Assembly (NCBI GenBank): GCA_030323885.1
Contig: CM059198.1
Location: forward strand, 12,066,462-12,130,461
Source: Branchipolynoe longqiensis
Taxonomy: Eukaryota; Annelida; Polychaeta; Phyllodocida; Polynoidae
Length of the DNA stretch: 64,000 nt
Reading direction: 5' to 3'
Shown: positions 60,780 to 64,000 of the stretch, in pieces
Position numbering within the stretch: position 1 is the stretch's first letter
Layout of the letters: each line of letters begins with the position of its first letter
Program-made: the position numbers and the translations under genes
Notes under the pieces: generated by a model
The model's database searches: none
Told to the model about the DNA's origin: nothing
Seen by the model: only the letters and a program-made list of their open reading frames with translations

Positions 60780-61560
60780 TCTTGGCATATATTTATTTTA
60801 TTTTGTTCTACTCTTATTACTAGACTAGCCTACTCCTATTTACATATCATAGGCTTGTACATAGCTGTGTGGTCTGTTATTTGGCTACTTTTGGCATGGT
60901 TACCTTCCATTGGGTGTCCTGCTGGTGGGCCGAGACATATCACATGCCCCTTTGCAGTGCAGCTTAGTGGGGGTTTCCTAGCCTTATTTTGCACAGATAT
61001 TTTTTGTAAGTTTTTAGGTCAGGAATTTGTCATTCCTTTACCGTTTGGGCATTCCACACCTTGGCAGGCATTTCCAGCGTGCTTCTCTCATGAGCTTTTA
61101 TTTGGCTTCTGGTCTGCTTTAGTAGTGGCGCATTATTTGCTCTAGTATCCCTTTGTGGTTTTGTTAGGAGTTTATTGTTTTGACTATCGCTATATGCTAA
61201 TGTTTTCAAATGAATTATTCTCCTATTTTCTAGTAATTTCACTTAGGTTATTTTGTGTATGTCATAGGTGGGGTGCAGATTGTCTACTCTTAGACAGATT
61301 TTTAGGGCTCTGTTCTGCAGTATTTGCAGTTTTGTTAGTACCCATGTAGTTTACATTTCCATAATCAAAATAGGGGAGCACCATGCCCTTGAAGATTTTT
61401 ATTGACATTTCTTGTGTCGTGTAGTCTCTTAGCTTAGTAAATAGCCATAGTTTGTGGTTTAATTTTTTGATAATTTTATTTATACATAGGTTGTAGTTTA
61501 GTTAGCTGTCCAACTCAAGGCCTAGGTATTTGTAATGGTGTACATTTTCTAATGAGGGGG
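60780..61560 (-). pseudogene. CR1/Jockey-like non-LTR fragment
   Basis: Minus strand from 61560: HYKYLGLELDS, INKIIKKLNHKLWLFTKLRD, IKIFKGMVLPYFDYGNVNYM, LQILQNRALKICLRVDNLHP, LLENRRIIHLKTLAYS, MPAKVWNAQTVKE, then a stop and DLKTYKKYLCKI. This is the RT thumb and C-terminal region of LINEs of the CR1/Jockey type. Two or more stops; the N-terminal half of the ORF is missing. The plus-strand hydrophobic open frame at 60768-61145 is a shadow. Confidence 0.8.
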
Positions 61561-64000
61561 TTGCCACTACCAATGGGTGGAACAGTCCACCTAGCGACTG
61601 CTCCTGCTAGCGTGCTGCTACACGGCCCTGTTGCCACTTCTCAGCAAACAAGGATCAGTGTAGTCACCACCACGACCATGTCATAGTGGGATTCATCGTG
61701 AACCACTATGCTAGTGAAGTGGGCGAGACTACTCGACCATGGAGATGCGGGCCTGCACTGGTTAGCTCGCATTATGAAATGTGGGCTACTCACCAGACTC
61801 GCATTTACCACCATTTGCGGGGCTGGGTTCACTCCTGTTAAGCATTGCTAGGATACATCAATTGTGACTTTCCTAGCAACGATGGGAGGTCGGGCGTTCG
61901 GACCCAGACCCATCGGACGTGTTTTTGCATGCTCTGATGTTTTAGCTAAGATTTAGGCTTTTATTGTCGAAATTCCGAACTTATTTAACTTCATTATATG
62001 GGAAGGGTTTGACTCGTGTGGATCTGACATGTTGCTACACTATATTGTTAGTTTGGGTAAGAATAAAGCAGTGAGCTCTTGCAAAGGAGAATTGGAACAT
62101 TCCTTGCATTCTTTACTATCCTCCAGTCTTTTTGTAGATTAACCACTATGGTCAACTTGATATTCGATTGCTTTGTATGTAATTAAGGGCCTTATGCCTA
62201 AATGGCCTTATGCAGCTAATTAACCCATCTGCGGGAAGATAATAACAGACATATTAACGGAATTAACGTAGGACTATTTTGGCTAAAAATATGACAGTAA
62301 CTTAGGCTGATTAACAGTGACAGTGGCAGCAACACGAGTGTGTCTGCTTAGTTTTGGATTAATTTAGTCATATCAATATACACCGAATGGTGGGGAGGAC
62401 AGCCAGTTAGTTGAAATAACAAATAATTGCTTTAGGCCGATAAATGCGGGGAGGGACAAAACCGTAATTAGCCCGGGAATGACAACGACGGCGATGGACT
62501 ACCTGCAGACGGGACGAGAGGCAGCGTCGGGGCGCTGCATACCCAGGAAATTCACATGGAAATAATTACATAAATTAACTCGTAGGCTCGCCTTAAGCGG
62601 GGGTGGAATAGCCCGACGGTTAAACTGGTGCCATGACCAGGATTGTAAGGAGTGTAATAGCTTTTAATTTACTTTTGATACACTATTTATCAGAAGAAAA
62701 ACGGTGTCGTTGTCTTTATTGACAGCACATTCGTTCGGTGAAAGTAGCAGACGGCAACTGTCTTTATGCTTCATGACGTGACATGACGGTTTAGGGAGTA
62801 CCCGGGGTTACATTATAATGGGGAAATATTAGTGTTGAACCAAATTGGTACTCCTGTTTTATTCTGCGGCTAGTCTTATATCTTTCGCTGTGAGGGCCAA
62901 GAGCCTTGAGTCCACAGTGGGTACCCAAACGTTAGTCATTTTCCCATAATAACGACATTACCCTTGTGTCGCTCTGAATGGATAGAGTCGTTTGGGACGA
63001 GGATTAGCTACCCCGGCATAAGGCTTTACGGGCGTTATATTTAGTTAGGGTATTAAATTTGCTACTTTGGCCTGCCGATATTCGAGATCGGTTTAAATAG
63101 AACGTTTAGTTGGGCTGGAGGCAGTTAGCTTTGAACTAGTCCGCCTTTCTCCCATTTGTTACAGTGGCTCCTAGCGACGAAGCGCGTCGCGGATTGGAGG
63201 TGACGTCATGACGCGTGTTTGGAGCTTCAGGGCAGTCGTTTGGCAGATCTCAGACTGTTTGGTCGGGTCTGCTACGCGCTGTTTTGTTGCTTAATTTTGA
63301 CCATTTCTTTTCACTTGTGACACTATTACACTTTTCGGCTTTTTATTCATTTCTTTCCTAGTATTTAACTGTAATCTTTCTGAAAGCATACCAAATTCTT
63401 AAGCGTATCTAAATAAATCTCTAAATAGCAAGAAACGACCAAGTCAAAGAAGCACTAATATCTGGGTATATTACTGTTTATTTCTCTTAGTTGCTCACTC
63501 TTTTTCTGACATTTCTTTTATTTACTGATACTGCATGTAAGTACATGAATCCATGACACAATATCCATATAATATTCCTATCATTACTTTGTTTCTTACT
63601 AACTGTAAAGAGACGCATCAGTAGCTCATCATAATCATTAGTTAAAAATGTAGCTTAGGTTTAATAATTTGTTATTGTCATCACTTATTCATTCACATCA
63701 TGGAGACCAGCTAGATAAGCATCGCTTTTCTGGGATCCTTTCTGTCTGTAAGGAATTTGTATGCATTTATTGTATCACCTCAATTTATTGTAAACATACC
63801 TTGCAGAGAGTTAAAATAAAAGAATTGAATTGAATTGATTTCATTTTTTTATGGGGATTTCCAAATTTTAGTGAACTTTTACATTTTTCGGCAAATATAT
63901 ATATATAAATATCTTAAATCTAATACACACACCTAACAACAGTGCCAAATTCTTCAAAATTATAGTACAGTTCTAAAATAAAGAATTTTTTGTAGCAACG
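61561..64000. other. Spacer, no gene recognised
   Basis: No ABCC upstream exon or other coding region supported. 61565-61850 has the look of a dispersed repeat. 63160-63230 is a small CpG-rich island (GCGACGAAGCGCGTCGCGG). 63780-63840 ends in AAAATAAAAGAATTGAATTG, like a LINE 3' tail. Short AT microsatellite near 63894-63910. Confidence 0.4.

Noticed and set aside
60768..61145. Hydrophobic plus-strand protein of 125 codons
   Set aside because: It is the complement of the 3' end of a LINE fragment that reads convincingly on the minus strand.

Overview
This window is animal nuclear DNA dominated by transposable elements and tandem repeats. Evidence for an animal: exons of a vertebrate/invertebrate-type multidrug-resistance-associated ABC transporter joined by GT-AG introns, a TTAGGG-type interstitial telomeric stretch, tRNA-derived SINEs, and a mix of PIF/Harbinger, DIRS, Ngaro-type, Gypsy and several non-LTR families. 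That combination is typical of marine invertebrates (echinoderm, hemichordate, lancelet, mollusc-like genomes). I cannot name the species from sequence alone.

Layout. 0-4.4 kb: a Harbinger-type MITE (397-1017), a SINE, a small patchwork of retrotransposon pieces, two copies of an unknown GC-rich repeat and a (TA)n foldback. 4.4-9.2 kb: a decayed I/Jockey-like non-LTR element on the minus strand (gag-like ORF with zinc knuckles, APE endonuclease, start of RT). 9.2-12.5 kb: MITEs, tRNA-like SINE heads and tandem duplications. 12.5-15.5 kb: a compact minus-strand element with split direct repeats (A1-ORF-B1-A2-B2), the hallmark of Ngaro/PAT tyrosine-recombinase retrotransposons, carrying only a gag-like ORF. 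16.9-17.8 kb: a 0.7 kb polypurine tract and a 22-bp repeat. 21.2-25.3 kb: a 4 kb satellite of 31/35-bp units. 27-33.5 kb: TTAA-flanked MITE, telomere-centred foldback, then a degenerate DIRS element (gag-like, RT, RNase H, tyrosine recombinase) with a SINE inside. 35.2-36.9 kb: a long unrecognised host-like exon. 38.6-39.0 kb: a ten-copy 40-bp minisatellite. 39.17-43.87 kb: a decayed Gypsy-type LTR retrotransposon, minus strand, bounded by 114-bp LTRs and a 5-bp target duplication.

46.0-52.8 kb (minus strand) holds the last five exons of an ABCC/MRP-type transporter, encoding the whole C-terminal nucleotide-binding domain (261 codons plus stop). Its reading frame is continuous across all four splice junctions. 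The intron after the Walker A exon is filled by a 2 kb minisatellite whose outer units are copies of the exon end plus its 5' splice site. Upstream exons are not visible and probably lie beyond the window.

54.23-60.76 kb is a complete, apparently intact 6.5 kb PIF/Harbinger transposon: TTA target duplication, terminal inverted repeats, ACGT-dense subterminal regions, a DDE transposase gene on the plus strand and a convergent, one-intron MADF/Myb-like accessory gene on the minus strand, each with its own TATA box and poly(A) signal. 60.8-61.6 kb is a non-LTR remnant; the rest to 64 kb has no gene I recognise.
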